DNA of 64,000 nucleotides from Actinomadura terrae (GTDB taxonomy: Bacteria; Actinomycetota; Actinomycetes; Streptosporangiales; Streptosporangiaceae): contig NZ_JAICDG010000004.1 of assembly GCF_022751215.1 (NCBI RefSeq), positions 124,001-188,000 of the forward strand, given 5' to 3'. Each line of letters begins with the position of its first letter. Position 1 is the first letter of the stretch. Under the pieces are notes generated by a model. The model was not told the origin of the DNA, did no database searches, and saw only the letters and a list, made by a program, of their open reading frames with translations. Position numbers and translations under genes: made by a program. Positions 51,109 through 60,365 of this stretch are shown in pieces.

Positions 51109-51553
51109 ACACCTTCACTCCTACGACTACGGCACTTAAAAGGATCATGCCGGCCACCCCGTTGGCGATGAAGATCCAACCCATCTTGAGCCAGCCCCAC
51201 TCCTTTATCTTAGCTCCACTTTCGTAGGCGACCAGGCGGAGCAGGAAGGGGAAGGCACTACAACCGAGCACGATGGCGACGAGGCAGAACGCCACCTGGG
51301 TCACCGGTAGCGGCAGTTTCTTGGACGAGGCCACGACGAGGGTGGTGGCAAGGGCCAACCCGGCCGCAATTGTCCAATCTGTCCAGAACAGCCCATCTTC
51401 CCTGGTCAGGCCGTGCTTCTTGCCGGGAAGCTCGGTCCGGCTGATCCCCTTCAGAATGATCTGAAGCACCGCCGTCGCCAGCGTTATTGCCACAGTGATG
51501 AGAAGTTCTCGCAAAGTACCGCCGCCCCTTGCCTTGAAGCCGGATGTGGCCAC
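51101..51553 (-). CDS. four-helix membrane protein of unknown function
   Basis: A 150-residue protein with about four membrane segments: ELLITVAITLATAVLQIIL, TIAAGLALATTLVVA, VTQVAFCLVAIVLGCSAFPF and WIFIANGVAGMILLSAVVVG. The first loop is basic with a KKHGLTREDGLFWTDW stretch. No family recognised. GTG at 51553 follows AGAAGG. It leads the coupled pair with the 77-residue protein. Confidence 0.72.
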   Translation of the reverse strand: MATSGFKARGGGTLRELLITVAITLATAVLQIILKGISRTELPGKKHGLTREDGLFWTDWTIAAGLALATTLVVASSKKLPLPVTQVAFCLVAIVLGCSAFPFLLRLVAYESGAKIKEWGWLKMGWIFIANGVAGMILLSAVVVGVKVYG

Positions 51554-51940
51554 TGATCCTTCTCAGGAGCTATCCGAGAGTAAACACCTAAACACGCATT
51601 CTTGATCATTTTAAGGGCGTCTCGGAAGTTCGGCCGACTGAGGTCATGGCCTGGCAAAAGTCACCGTGTGTGCACAGATACGTGGACCTGTCGCGCATGG
51701 ACGGCGCCGGACTTCACAGGCCCCGCTACCGATCAATGGCCGCGGCGGCGCGGATTAGCGACGGCGCCGCCGCGACCATGGAAATTGGCGATCTCCAGCC
51801 GACTTCCAGGCGACTCCGTACCCAAAGGACGCGACAAGATGCTCCATCAACCGCAATTCACAATAAAGCGGGCGGCGTCATGGTCGAGGAGCATGATCCT
51901 TCGCGGGCCGCCCCAGGGGCCGGGGCGGCCGCCCGCGACG
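51554..51940. other. intergenic region, no supported gene
   Basis: About 390 bp between the small membrane operon and the convergent-side DUF418 gene. It is less GC-rich than its surroundings and should contain the promoter of the small membrane genes. Open frames on the plus strand show no signature. Confidence 0.45.
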
Positions 51941-53125
51941 TCATCGGACGTACCGGCTCGCCTTCGTCGCGGTGTTGACGAGGTACTCCAGCGGCCCGCG
52001 CCGGAAGCACCGGGACCACAGGAACGCCGGGACCGTCACCGCGAGCATGAAGCCGAGCATGATGTGCGGCGGCCATACCGGCAGGTCATCGGTGCCCAGG
52101 GGCAGCAGGACGACGATGTGGGCGACATAGGCGGTCAGCGACATCGAGCCGACCGCGAGCAGCGGGACGGCCAGGCGGCGCAGCCGGTCGACGGCGGCCA
52201 GGGAGGCGGCCACCACCAGCAGGGACGTGCCGGTACCGGCGAAGATCGAGAGCGTGGCCTCGCCGTGCGGCGCGGCGGTCAGCAGCCAGGCGGCCTCGTC
52301 GGACGGGTCGCCGTCGACGTCCGACCACCAGGCGGACGGCGCCTCAAGCGCGTCCATGCGGCCCGGGAAGAGGTGGAAGGCCAGCCACGATCCGCCGTAC
52401 GCGAGCGCCGCGAGGGCTCCGCCGAGCGCCGCGACGCGGGCGTGGACGGCCTTCGAGGCGAGATCGAGGCGGCCGAGGGCCATCCCCGCGAGCAGGAACG
52501 GCATGTAGGTCAGCGCCGGGTAGTTGCCGGTGAACAGGAGATCGACGAGCTTTCCGCCGCCCATGTGGACGAGCGGTCCGCCGCCGCTGGTGAAGTCGTC
52601 CAGGATGTCCCGCAGCAGGTACGAGAGTTGCGGGCCGACCAGCGCCCACACGATCGCGATCAGGGCCAGCGTCCGGGCGCGGAGGCGGATCAGAGGCAGC
52701 GCGAGCAGGAAGAACACGCCGTAATAGGCGAGGACGACGTCCACCGGGGTTCCGGTCCTGGTGAGCGCGGTGCCGAGCACCAGCAGGATCACGGCGCGGA
52801 TGACGACCTTCGCCGCGGCCTGCCTGCCGGACCGGCCGGTCTTCGGCGTCGTGCGACCGCCGATGATGACCAGCGTCACCCCGCCGAGCAGGGCGAACAG
52901 GGCCATGGATCTGCCGTGCGTCAACTCGGCGAGCACACCGGACGGCCCTCCTTCGGCCGGATCGGGGCCGACGTGCGCCACGTACATCCCGAAGACCGCC
53001 AGGCATCGGGCCAGGTCGAGCCCCAGGAAACGGCCCGTCGCGGGGACGTCCCGCCGGACCGCCGGGGCGTCCTGGCCTGCCGCCGGGGCGGCGCCGTGCT
53101 TGGTCGAGGGAGCCTGCTGTGTCAT
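51941..53125 (-). CDS. DUF418/acyltransferase-like membrane protein
   Basis: A 394-residue polytopic protein with about nine or ten membrane helices. It has the family opening GRFLGLDLARCLAVFGMYVAH, the HGRSMALFALLGGVTL segment and a DUF418-type end (MSLTAYVAHIVVLLPL, FRRGPLEYLVN). These proteins are thought to be membrane transporters or acyltransferase relatives. ATG at 53125 is used; the longer frame crosses the divergent promoter. The response-regulator gene is divergent 150 bp away. Confidence 0.85.
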   Translation of the reverse strand: MTQQAPSTKHGAAPAAGQDAPAVRRDVPATGRFLGLDLARCLAVFGMYVAHVGPDPAEGGPSGVLAELTHGRSMALFALLGGVTLVIIGGRTTPKTGRSGRQAAAKVVIRAVILLVLGTALTRTGTPVDVVLAYYGVFFLLALPLIRLRARTLALIAIVWALVGPQLSYLLRDILDDFTSGGGPLVHMGGGKLVDLLFTGNYPALTYMPFLLAGMALGRLDLASKAVHARVAALGGALAALAYGGSWLAFHLFPGRMDALEAPSAWWSDVDGDPSDEAAWLLTAAPHGEATLSIFAGTGTSLLVVAASLAAVDRLRRLAVPLLAVGSMSLTAYVAHIVVLLPLGTDDLPVWPPHIMLGFMLAVTVPAFLWSRCFRRGPLEYLVNTATKASRYVR

Positions 53126-53274
53126 GTACTCGAATGTCGCGGTCCAGCGCGCCCGGCCGCATCCGCCGCCTGTCCGAAAATACCCGGCCGGTCGACCGTA
53201 CCGACCCCCCGTCCGGCGGGGGTTCGCGGCCATCGGCCGGACCGCCGACGCCGGGGCGTGGTAGTAATCGAAAC

Positions 53275-53937
53275 GTGATCCGCGTGCTTGTGGTTGACGA
53301 CGAGGCACTGATCCGCAGCGGCTTCACGCACATCCTCAACGCCGCCGACGGCATCGAGACGGTCGGGGCGGTCGCGGGCGGCGAGGCGCTGCGCGCCGTC
53401 CGGGAACTGCGTCCCGACATCGTGCTCCTCGATATCCGGATGCCGGACGTCGACGGGCTGACCGTGCTCGCCGACATCCGCCGGCTGTCCGATCCGCCCG
53501 TGGTGGCCATGCTCACCACCTTCGACACCGACGAGTTCGTGGCGGGCGCGCTGCGGTCCGGGGCGGCCGGGTTCGTGCTGAAGGACACCGACCCCGAGCA
53601 CCTCGCCTACCTGGTGCGCACGCTCGCCGCGGGCGGGGTCGCGCTGTCCTCGAAGGTCACCCGCACGGTCGTGGACGGCTATCTGGACGCCGGGTCGCAG
53701 GCGCCGGCCGTCAGCGCCGTGGCGCGGCTGACCGACCGGGAGCGGGACGTGCTCGTGCTGGTCGCCCAGGGGTTGTCGAACGCCGAGATCGGCGCCCGCG
53801 TGCACCTGAGCACCTCGACCGTGAAGGACCACGTCAGCGCGATCCTCGCCAAGCTGGAGGTCGGCGGCCGCGTCCAGGCCGCACTGCTGGCCGACCGGGC
53901 CGGCCTGCTCGCCCCGCGCGACGGGGCCGACACGTGA
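53275..53937 (+). CDS. NarL/LuxR-family response regulator
   Basis: A 220-residue regulator: receiver domain (VLVVDDEALIRSGF, phosphoacceptor Asp in IVLLDIRMPDVDG, Lys in FVLKD) and a C-terminal LuxR-type HTH (LTDRERDVLVLVAQGLSNAEI, given as its core, then HLSTSTVKDHVSAIL). It receives phosphate from the kinase that follows with a GTGA overlap and probably controls the divergent DUF418 gene. GTG at 53275 starts directly at the receiver fold. Confidence 0.94.
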   Translation: MIRVLVVDDEALIRSGFTHILNAADGIETVGAVAGGEALRAVRELRPDIVLLDIRMPDVDGLTVLADIRRLSDPPVVAMLTTFDTDEFVAGALRSGAAGFVLKDTDPEHLAYLVRTLAAGGVALSSKVTRTVVDGYLDAGSQAPAVSAVARLTDRERDVLVLVAQGLSNAEIGARVHLSTSTVKDHVSAILAKLEVGGRVQAALLADRAGLLAPRDGADT

Positions 53938-55061
53938 GAAGACCGCGGATCCCGCGGCCCGAGCACCGCGAGATCCACCGTCACCTGACGACGGCGGGGC
54001 TCGTCGCGATATCGCTGCTGGACGCGTGGTTCCAGGGCGGCTTCGGCACGCGGTTCGACATCACGTGCGTCGCGCTCACCTCGGGCGGCCTGCTGCTGCG
54101 CCGCCGCGCGCCGCTGCCGGTGTTCGTCCTGACCGTGCCGAGCGTGCTGACCTCGTCGGCCGTGGCCGGGTCGCTGATCGCCATGTACTCGCTCGCGGCG
54201 CGGACGCGCAGCCGGCCGCTGCTGGCGGTGTGCGCGGCGGTGTTCACCGGCTGCTACATCCTGCCGTGGCCGACGCCCAAGATCGGCCCCATCGTGTCCG
54301 TCTCGGACGTGCCGGACCTGGCGTACGGGCTGGGGCTGGCCGCCGCCCCCATCCTGTTCGGCCAGCTCGTCCAGGCGCGCCGCGACCTCGCCGCCCGGCT
54401 GGCCGAGATCACCGAGGTACGCGAGCACGAGCAGTTCCTCGCCGCGCAGAGCGTCCTCGCCAAGGAGCGCGCCCAGCTCGCCCGCGAGATGCACGACGTC
54501 GTCTCCCACCAGGTCAGCCTGATCGCGGTACGGGCCGGAGCGCTCCAGGTCAGCACGGGCGACCCGGACGCCAAGGAGGCCGCGACCACGATCCGGCGGC
54601 TGAGCGTGCAGACGCTGGACGAGCTGCGGCACATGGTGAGCGTGCTGCGCGCGCCGGGCAGCCCGCCCACGGAGCTGACGCCCCAGCCGACCCTCGCCCA
54701 GCTCCAGACGCTCGTCGCGGGCTGCGGCATCCAGGCCGACCTGCACGTCGACCTGGACGGCGAGCTCCCGGCCCCGGTCCAGCGGGCCATCTACCGGACG
54801 GTGCAGGAGGCGCTGACCAACGCCCGCAAGCACGCCCCCGGCTCCAGCACCCGGGTCGAGGTCCGCCACCGGGACGGGACGGTGCGCACCACCGTCACCA
54901 ACACCGCGCCCACCAGGCCCGCCCTCCCCCTTCCCAGCGCGCACCAAGGGCTGATCGGCCTGCGGCAGCGCGCCGAGATTTTAGGCGGCGCCTTGGAGGC
55001 GGGCCCCACCCCCGACCACGGCTACCACCTCAGCCTCGACATCCCCATCGCTCCCGGCTGA
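53934..55061 (+). CDS. NarL-type sensor histidine kinase
   Basis: A 375-residue kinase of the HisKA_3 type: four or five membrane helices in the first 140 residues, the dimerisation helix with the phospho-His (AREMHDVVSHQVSLIAVRAG), then a HATPase domain (VQEALTNARKHAPG, GLIGLRQRAEILGG). No extracytoplasmic domain of size is present, so it likely senses a signal within the membrane. The GTG overlaps the regulator stop. Confidence 0.92.
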   Translation: MRRPRIPRPEHREIHRHLTTAGLVAISLLDAWFQGGFGTRFDITCVALTSGGLLLRRRAPLPVFVLTVPSVLTSSAVAGSLIAMYSLAARTRSRPLLAVCAAVFTGCYILPWPTPKIGPIVSVSDVPDLAYGLGLAAAPILFGQLVQARRDLAARLAEITEVREHEQFLAAQSVLAKERAQLAREMHDVVSHQVSLIAVRAGALQVSTGDPDAKEAATTIRRLSVQTLDELRHMVSVLRAPGSPPTELTPQPTLAQLQTLVAGCGIQADLHVDLDGELPAPVQRAIYRTVQEALTNARKHAPGSSTRVEVRHRDGTVRTTVTNTAPTRPALPLPSAHQGLIGLRQRAEILGGALEAGPTPDHGYHLSLDIPIAPG

Positions 55062-55064
55062 TCG

Positions 55065-56015
55065 TCACGGGGTCGGCGAGACCGAGCTCGCGTTGTCGAG
55101 CAGGAGCCGCGGCCCGCCCGCGCCGGACGCCGGGACGGCCCACGTCTGGTTCGTGCCGTCGCTGAGCTGGAGCGTGTAGCCGACGGTGTGGTCGTCCAGC
55201 CAGACGGGCTGGTCGTCGACGCTGCGGGGCTCGGCGAGCGGCGTCCGCTTCGCTGTGGCGAGGTCGAGTGTCGACAGCCGCCAGCCCCGTTTCGGGTTGC
55301 CGCCGATGGCGGACTTGAAGGCCAGGCGGGTGCCGTCCGGCGACAGGGACGGGCACTCGACGTTGGGCGCGAGCGTCCGGACCGTCCGGGCCGCGAAGTC
55401 GCCCTGGACGAGGTGGCGCACGCCGCCCGTGGACAGCGTCGCGTAGAACCGGTTGTCGTCGGCGGCGAACGTGATGCCCCAGAAGTTGACGTCCCGGTTC
55501 CGGTAGGGGGCACCGTCCTTGATGATCGCGAACTCCTCCAGGGATTGGACGAGGCGCCCGGTGCGCATGTCGAGGATGCCCGCCCGCGTGGAGAACCCCG
55601 TGGTCGCGTAGCTGTGACCGTCGATGAAGAGCGTCCAGGCGACCATCCGCCCGGACGCCGACACCCGCAGCCGGTTGGGGAACCCGGTGAGCGGGACGCG
55701 GCGCCGCTGCCGCAGCCCGGCGTCCATCACGACCAGCGCGCCCGCGCTCAGCGCCCCGACCGGGCGCAGGCAGGCGACCGTCCCGGCGGCGGCGTAGGCG
55801 CGGTCGCACCCCACCGAGGTCACCCGCCGCGATCCCGGCGTGGACGTATAGGACAGCCGGCCGTTGGTGAGGAACTGCAATCGCCGTCCGTCGGCGGAGG
55901 TCCGGCTCTCGGCGGGCGCGGGCTTCGCGCCGTGCGACACCGTGTACGCGACGGCCACGGCGGCGAGCAGCACGGTCGAGAGCGTCAGAACGACGATGCG
56001 GGAGCGCGCGTTCAA
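55065..56015 (-). CDS. membrane-anchored TolB/WD40-like beta-propeller protein
   Basis: A 316-residue protein: a short basic N-terminus and one membrane segment (IVVLTLSTVLLAAVAVAYTV) followed by propeller-like strands (LRVSASGRMVAWTLFIDG, CPSLSPDGTRLAFKSAIGG, QPVWLDDHTVGYTLQLSDG). It probably binds a ligand outside the membrane. TTG at 56015 overlaps the MFS stop (TTGA) and follows AGAAAGGG, so this rare start is well supported. It is co-translated with the MFS gene. Confidence 0.82.
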   Translation of the reverse strand: MNARSRIVVLTLSTVLLAAVAVAYTVSHGAKPAPAESRTSADGRRLQFLTNGRLSYTSTPGSRRVTSVGCDRAYAAAGTVACLRPVGALSAGALVVMDAGLRQRRRVPLTGFPNRLRVSASGRMVAWTLFIDGHSYATTGFSTRAGILDMRTGRLVQSLEEFAIIKDGAPYRNRDVNFWGITFAADDNRFYATLSTGGVRHLVQGDFAARTVRTLAPNVECPSLSPDGTRLAFKSAIGGNPKRGWRLSTLDLATAKRTPLAEPRSVDDQPVWLDDHTVGYTLQLSDGTNQTWAVPASGAGGPRLLLDNASSVSPTP

Positions 56016-57238
56016 GAGACGGCCCTTTCTGACGGACGGAGAACGGCGAAGGTCCCGGCGAGGGCGATGACGCTGACGGCCGCGGCGGCCAGCAGCGCCG
56101 GACGCGTGCCCCACACCTGCCACGCCGCCCCGAACAGCACCGACGAGAACAGGTAGGCCAGCGCCTGCCCGCTCTGCACCAGCGCGATCCCGGTCGTCCG
56201 GAGGCCGGCCGGGAGCAGCGGCCCGACGAGCGCCATCAGGCCGCCGTCGGTCGCGGCGTAGAACGTCCCGTGCAGGACGACGGTCGCGCCGACGAGCCAG
56301 AGCCCGCCGCCGGACGCGAAGCCGAGCAGCAGGTAGGTCGCGGTGAGCGCCAGGTAGCCGCCGAGCACGACCGGCAGCCGTCCGGCGCGGTCGGCGAGCA
56401 TCCCGGCGGGCGCGGCGAGCAGCAGGTAGACGCCGCTGGTGGCGACCGCGAGCAGCGGGAACCAGCCGAGCGCGAGGTCCGCGCGCTCGGCGACCAGGAG
56501 GTAGGTGAAGCCGTCCCCGATCGTGGCCAGCCCGAGCAGGAACGAGGCGGGCACCAGCCGCCGGGCGGCGGGCCCGCGCAGCAGCTCCCGCCAGCGCAGC
56601 GCCTCGCGCGGCGGTTTCGGCCCGGGCGTGTCGCGGACGAACAGCACGAGCACCATGACGCCGAGCAGCGCGACGCAGAAGCTCGTCATGATGACCGAGT
56701 CATAGGACCCGGGGGCGGCGGCGAGGACGGCGAGCGCGACGAGCGGACCGGCGAACGCCCCGGCGGCGTCCATCGCCCGGTGGACGCCGAACGCGCGGCC
56801 GAGCCGGTCGGGCGGGGTGCAGAGCGTGATGAGGGCGTCCCGGGGCGCGGTGCGCAGGCCCTTGCCCGCGCGGTCCGCGGTGAGGGCGAGGCCGATCCCC
56901 ACGCCGGAGCCCGCGGCGGCGAGCAGCCCGAGCTTCGCGGCGGCGGACGCGCCGTACCCGAGCAGCGCCACCGGCTTGCGCCGGTCGACGAGGTCGGCCG
57001 CGTACCCGCCCACCAGGCGGAGCAGGACGGTCGCCCCGGTGTAGAGCCCGTCGATCGCGCCGTAGGCCGCCGGGCTGAACTGGAGACCGATCACCAGGTA
57101 GAGGGGCAGGATCGCGGTGACCATCTCGGCGGAGACGTCCGTGATCAGGCTGACCGCGCCGAGGGCGACCACGTTCGCGGCGACCGGGCCCGCGCCATGG
57201 CGTCCCTCGGCCGGACGGGTGAGGGTGGAAAGGTACAC
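56012..57238 (-). CDS. MFS transporter
   Basis: A 408-residue transporter with twelve predicted helices. It has the A-motif-like GGYAADLVDRRKPVALLGYG and the second-half GMLADRAGRLPVVLGG. It resembles bacterial MFS members of drug- or metabolite-efflux type. GTG at 57238 follows AAGGAG five bases away; longer frames reach into the phosphoesterase gene. The last codons overlap the TTG of the propeller gene. Confidence 0.9.
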   Translation of the reverse strand: MYLSTLTRPAEGRHGAGPVAANVVALGAVSLITDVSAEMVTAILPLYLVIGLQFSPAAYGAIDGLYTGATVLLRLVGGYAADLVDRRKPVALLGYGASAAAKLGLLAAAGSGVGIGLALTADRAGKGLRTAPRDALITLCTPPDRLGRAFGVHRAMDAAGAFAGPLVALAVLAAAPGSYDSVIMTSFCVALLGVMVLVLFVRDTPGPKPPREALRWRELLRGPAARRLVPASFLLGLATIGDGFTYLLVAERADLALGWFPLLAVATSGVYLLLAAPAGMLADRAGRLPVVLGGYLALTATYLLLGFASGGGLWLVGATVVLHGTFYAATDGGLMALVGPLLPAGLRTTGIALVQSGQALAYLFSSVLFGAAWQVWGTRPALLAAAAVSVIALAGTFAVLRPSERAVS

Positions 57239-57291
57239 GCCGGCTCCTTGGGCGGGCCCGGCGCGCCCCCGCCGCGCCGGAACCCTGGATG

Positions 57292-58194
57292 TCAGTGACA
57301 GTTGGTGGTGCCGCTGTCGGAGTAGGTCTTTCCGGACTGCGGGACGAACTGCCAGTCGTAGCTTCCGGCGTGCAGCGTCAGTTTGAGGACGCCGTAGGTG
57401 TCGCTGTTGCGGGCCTGGCTGTTCGGCTGGATGGTGCCGAACGAGTAGTGGCTCGCCCCGCCCATTCCGGCGACGAACTCGCGGATGCCGCGCGCGGAGT
57501 CGGCGGCGCCGCTCGGGTTCATCGGCGCGAACCGCTCGTACTGGTGGTTGTGGCCGGTGACGATGACGTCGGCGTTGTTGTCGTAGAGCGCCTGCACCAG
57601 CGGGGCGACCGCGGTGTCGGGGGCGTGGTTGGCGCCGGACGTCCAGCGCGGGTGGTGCCAGTAGGCGATCGTGCACGGCTTGGGGTTGGCGGCGAGGTCG
57701 GCCCGCAGCCACCGCTCCTGCGCGCCGCCCGCCGCGCAGCCGCCGCTGATCGACCCGCAGTTGGAGTTGAGCGCGACGACGTGCCAGTTGGTGCCGAGGT
57801 CGTAGGAGTAGTAGCCCTTGGACGGGTCGCCCGCGGCGGCGCCGAAGTACCCGTAGTAGCCGGTGGCGCCGGGCGTGTTGTAGTCGTGGTTGCCGGGCGA
57901 GGGCTTGGTGCGCGCCTTGTGCCGTCCCCACGTGGGGTTGTAGTAGGTGTTGAACTCGCTGGTCGTGCCGCTGTCGTAGACGTTGTCGCCGGCGGTGAAG
58001 ACCGTCCCGCTGATGGTGTCGAGCAGCGCCGCCGTCGCGGTGTCGCCGCTGCCGGAGTTGCTGATGTCGCCGGCGCCGACGAGGACCGGGTCGGCCGCCG
58101 CCGAGGCCGCGCCGCCGGGCAGCGTGAACGCCGCGATGGCGGTGGCGCCGAGGACGCCCGTGAGGACCGCGACCGCGCTTCTGCTGGGTCTCAT
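57292..58194 (-). CDS. secreted calcineurin-like metallophosphoesterase
   Basis: A 300-residue exported enzyme: a signal peptide (VAVLTGVLGATAIAAFTLPG, cleavage near ASA) and a metallophosphoesterase core with GAGDI, TAGDNVYD, PSPGNHDYN, AYWHHPRW and VTGHNHQYERF, the metal ligands in order. A purple acid phosphatase/alkaline phosphatase-like role in phosphate scavenging is likely. It is separated by 53 bp from the MFS gene downstream. Confidence 0.93.
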   Translation of the reverse strand: MRPSRSAVAVLTGVLGATAIAAFTLPGGAASAAADPVLVGAGDISNSGSGDTATAALLDTISGTVFTAGDNVYDSGTTSEFNTYYNPTWGRHKARTKPSPGNHDYNTPGATGYYGYFGAAAGDPSKGYYSYDLGTNWHVVALNSNCGSISGGCAAGGAQERWLRADLAANPKPCTIAYWHHPRWTSGANHAPDTAVAPLVQALYDNNADVIVTGHNHQYERFAPMNPSGAADSARGIREFVAGMGGASHYSFGTIQPNSQARNSDTYGVLKLTLHAGSYDWQFVPQSGKTYSDSGTTNCH

Positions 58195-58641
58195 GTCTAC
58201 TCCTTTGCGGGGAATTGGGCACTCCGGACCGTAATTTCGCCATTACACGTCTGGGGGGTGCTTTGGCGAGCGGACGCCATCCATCGGATGAATGACGGCG
58301 GATTATAAAGATCCGTAAAAAGTGGGAGTCAGCGATTGGGCCGCCCTCGCCGTTACATAAGACCCGAACCGGAAATTCTAAAAGCATCATTCCCGGGAGG
58401 CTTTTCCGGTTGCGGAATGAACCATTTCCGCGGCTTCCCGCCGCGCGGGCGAGCGCGACCCGCCTCAGCTGTTGTCAGTGTCAACACTTGGATTCGCGAA
58501 AGTGTCTCACCGGGGAGACAGTGATCGGATCGGCCGCCCCAGCGGACGCCGAGGATGTGCGACGATCCCCTCAGGTCACCGAGAACCGATCGGCAGGTCG
58601 GCGAACCGGGCGGCGGCGCCCAGGGAGGAGGTCACGACAAC
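58195..58641. other. divergent intergenic region with inverted repeats
   Basis: About 450 bp with an AT-rich patch near 58290-58410 likely carrying the phosphoesterase promoter. Two inverted repeats are visible: TGTTG/CAACA at 58470-58486 and a 6-bp stem TGTCTC/GAGACA at 58503-58520. A similar TGTTGACAACC lies further right near 58938. They could be operators; no gene is supported here. Confidence 0.4.
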
Positions 58642-58986
58642 ATGGCGAATTCGCAGGTCAACGCCATGATTGACGGCTCTTCCCAGGACGCCGTCATCGG
58701 ACGCGGCGCGCGGCGTCCGCGCCGTCCCGCCAAGCCGGTCCGGCACACGGACGACCGCGCGCAGGGCCGCGATACGCCGATCCCAGCCCGGCACGCAGTC
58801 GCCCCCCGGCATCGACGGACGGCCCCGCAAGCCCGGCGCCACGGCCGGACGGCACCGATCCCGATCACCGTCTCCACCACGGAAAACAGGGCCGCGGACT
58901 CCGCCCCGGCCGCGGCCGCGCCGCCCTGGGAGTACTCAACTGTTGACAACCACAACACAGGGTCCACATACTCAAAACGCTCCTAA
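58642..58986 (+). CDS. possible small protein, basic with Ser/Thr/Asn-rich end
   Basis: ATG at 58642 follows the strong GGAGGAGG and opens a 114-residue frame. The protein starts ANSQVNAMIDGSSQDAVIG, has a basic proline/arginine-rich middle and ends with STVDNHNTGSTYSKRS. No family is recognised. It precedes a RedY-like and LLM gene by 55 bp. It could be a small regulatory or precursor peptide, or noncoding; the strong ribosome binding site is the main support. Confidence 0.35.
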   Translation: MANSQVNAMIDGSSQDAVIGRGARRPRRPAKPVRHTDDRAQGRDTPIPARHAVAPRHRRTAPQARRHGRTAPIPITVSTTENRAADSAPAAAAPPWEYSTVDNHNTGSTYSKRS

Positions 58987-59041
58987 TAGGCACATCACGC
59001 CCACATGGGCGACCCGGCCGCCGAGTGAATGGAGAGCACGA

Positions 59042-59353
59042 GTGCAGAAGGTCTACTGCCTGTACAAGCTGAAGCCCGGAGTGACGGCCGAGGAGTACGT
59101 CGAGTGGTCCAGGACCGTCGACCAGGCGATCACCCGGCAGCAGCCCTGCGTGCACCGGTTCCGCGTGCTCCAGCTCGGCGGCTCGCGCGGCGGCGCGTCC
59201 CCGTGGGACATCGTCGAGGACATCGAGGTCGAGTCGTGGGAGGCCTGGGAGCAGTGCCTGACCACGCCGGAGATGGCCGAGGTCGTGGCCGGTTTCCGCA
59301 GGATGGCCGACCGGGAGTCGGCCGTCACCGTGTTCGGCAGCGAGATCGAATAG
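59042..59353 (+). CDS. RedY-like dimeric alpha/beta-barrel protein
   Basis: A 103-residue protein of the dimeric ferredoxin-like barrel fold, starting VYCLYKLKPGVTAEEYVEWS, with VEDIEVESWEAWEQCL in the middle. It resembles RedY-type proteins that act as cyclases or helpers in small-molecule pathways. GTG at 59042 follows GGAG. It is 12 bp before the LLM oxidoreductase gene, so they likely share a transcript. Confidence 0.75.
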   Translation: MQKVYCLYKLKPGVTAEEYVEWSRTVDQAITRQQPCVHRFRVLQLGGSRGGASPWDIVEDIEVESWEAWEQCLTTPEMAEVVAGFRRMADRESAVTVFGSEIE

Positions 59354-59365
59354 CGAGGGTGGGAC

Positions 59366-60352
59366 ATGGTAGCCGTGACTGACGACGCGGGGTCCGCCGC
59401 CGACCGGGCCGCGCCGCGCGCGCCCCGGCTGGCGGTCGGGGCGCCGAGCACCCCGGACATGCTGGTGCCGTTCGCCCAGAGCGCGGAGCGCCTCGGGTTC
59501 ACCGGGATCTGGACGCAGGACTCGCTGAGCGCCGACAACTTCTCGCTCGACGGCCTGCACGTGCTGTCGTACCTGGCGGCGGCCACCGAGCGGCTGCGGC
59601 TCGGCATCGGCGTGCTGTACTCCGGGCGGCGGAACCCGGCCGTCCAGGCCCGCGAGCTGGCCACCATCGACCAGCTCTCCCGCGGCCGGCTCACGGTCGG
59701 GCTCGGCGTCGGCCTCGACTACCACCGGCCGACCCTCGCCGCGCTGGGCATCCAGACCGATCGGCCGGTCCGCCGGCTGATCGAGGGCATCGACGTGATG
59801 CGGGCCCTGTGGAGCCAGGACGAGGCCGCCTACGACGGCGAGCTGTACTCGTTCTCGGGCATCCGGTCGCAACCGGACCCGGTCCAGCAGCCCGGCCCGC
59901 CCATCTGGATCGGCGCCCGGGCCGAGCCGGCGCTGCGGCGCGCCGTCCGCATCGCCGACGGGTGGACCGGCGCCGGGCCCGCCGCGACCGACGACTTCCT
60001 GAAGCAGCTGGCGATCGTCCAGCAGGCGCTGGACGAGGAGGGGCGCGACCCGGCGACCTTCACGATCTCCAAGAGCGTGTACATCGCGGTCGAGGACTCC
60101 GAGGACGTCGCCCGGCAGCGCCTGATCCCCGAGTTCGAGAAGGCGTACGGCGGGAACCCGGTCTACAACGCGGCCGACATGACCGAGCGGGTCGCCGTCT
60201 TCGGCACGGTCGACCACTGCGCGCAGCGGTTGGGCGAGCTGTTCGACGCCGGGGCGGACGAGCTGATCCTCTACCCGATGTACGACCGGCTGGCCCAGCT
60301 GGAGGCGATCGGCGAGCTGGTCCCCGCCCTGACCGGGGCACCCCGCCCATGA
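59366..60352 (+). CDS. LLM-class flavin/F420-dependent oxidoreductase
   Basis: A 328-residue luciferase-like monooxygenase-fold protein. Motifs: FTGIWTQDSL, ATERLRLGIGVLYSGRRNPAV, ARELATIDQLSRGRLTVGLGVG and PIWIGARAEPALRRAVRIADGW. F420 or FMN is the likely cofactor. It lies between the RedY-like and HMGL-like genes with gaps of 12 and 13 bp, so the three form an operon. Confidence 0.92.
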   Translation: MVAVTDDAGSAADRAAPRAPRLAVGAPSTPDMLVPFAQSAERLGFTGIWTQDSLSADNFSLDGLHVLSYLAAATERLRLGIGVLYSGRRNPAVQARELATIDQLSRGRLTVGLGVGLDYHRPTLAALGIQTDRPVRRLIEGIDVMRALWSQDEAAYDGELYSFSGIRSQPDPVQQPGPPIWIGARAEPALRRAVRIADGWTGAGPAATDDFLKQLAIVQQALDEEGRDPATFTISKSVYIAVEDSEDVARQRLIPEFEKAYGGNPVYNAADMTERVAVFGTVDHCAQRLGELFDAGADELILYPMYDRLAQLEAIGELVPALTGAPRP

Positions 60353-60365
60353 CGGCCGAGGCGGC

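Noticed and set aside
56012..58390. 792-codon frame joining the MFS and phosphoesterase regions
   Set aside because: The first half is the out-of-frame shadow of the phosphoesterase gene; MFS homology begins at the GTG at 57238 with its own ribosome binding site.
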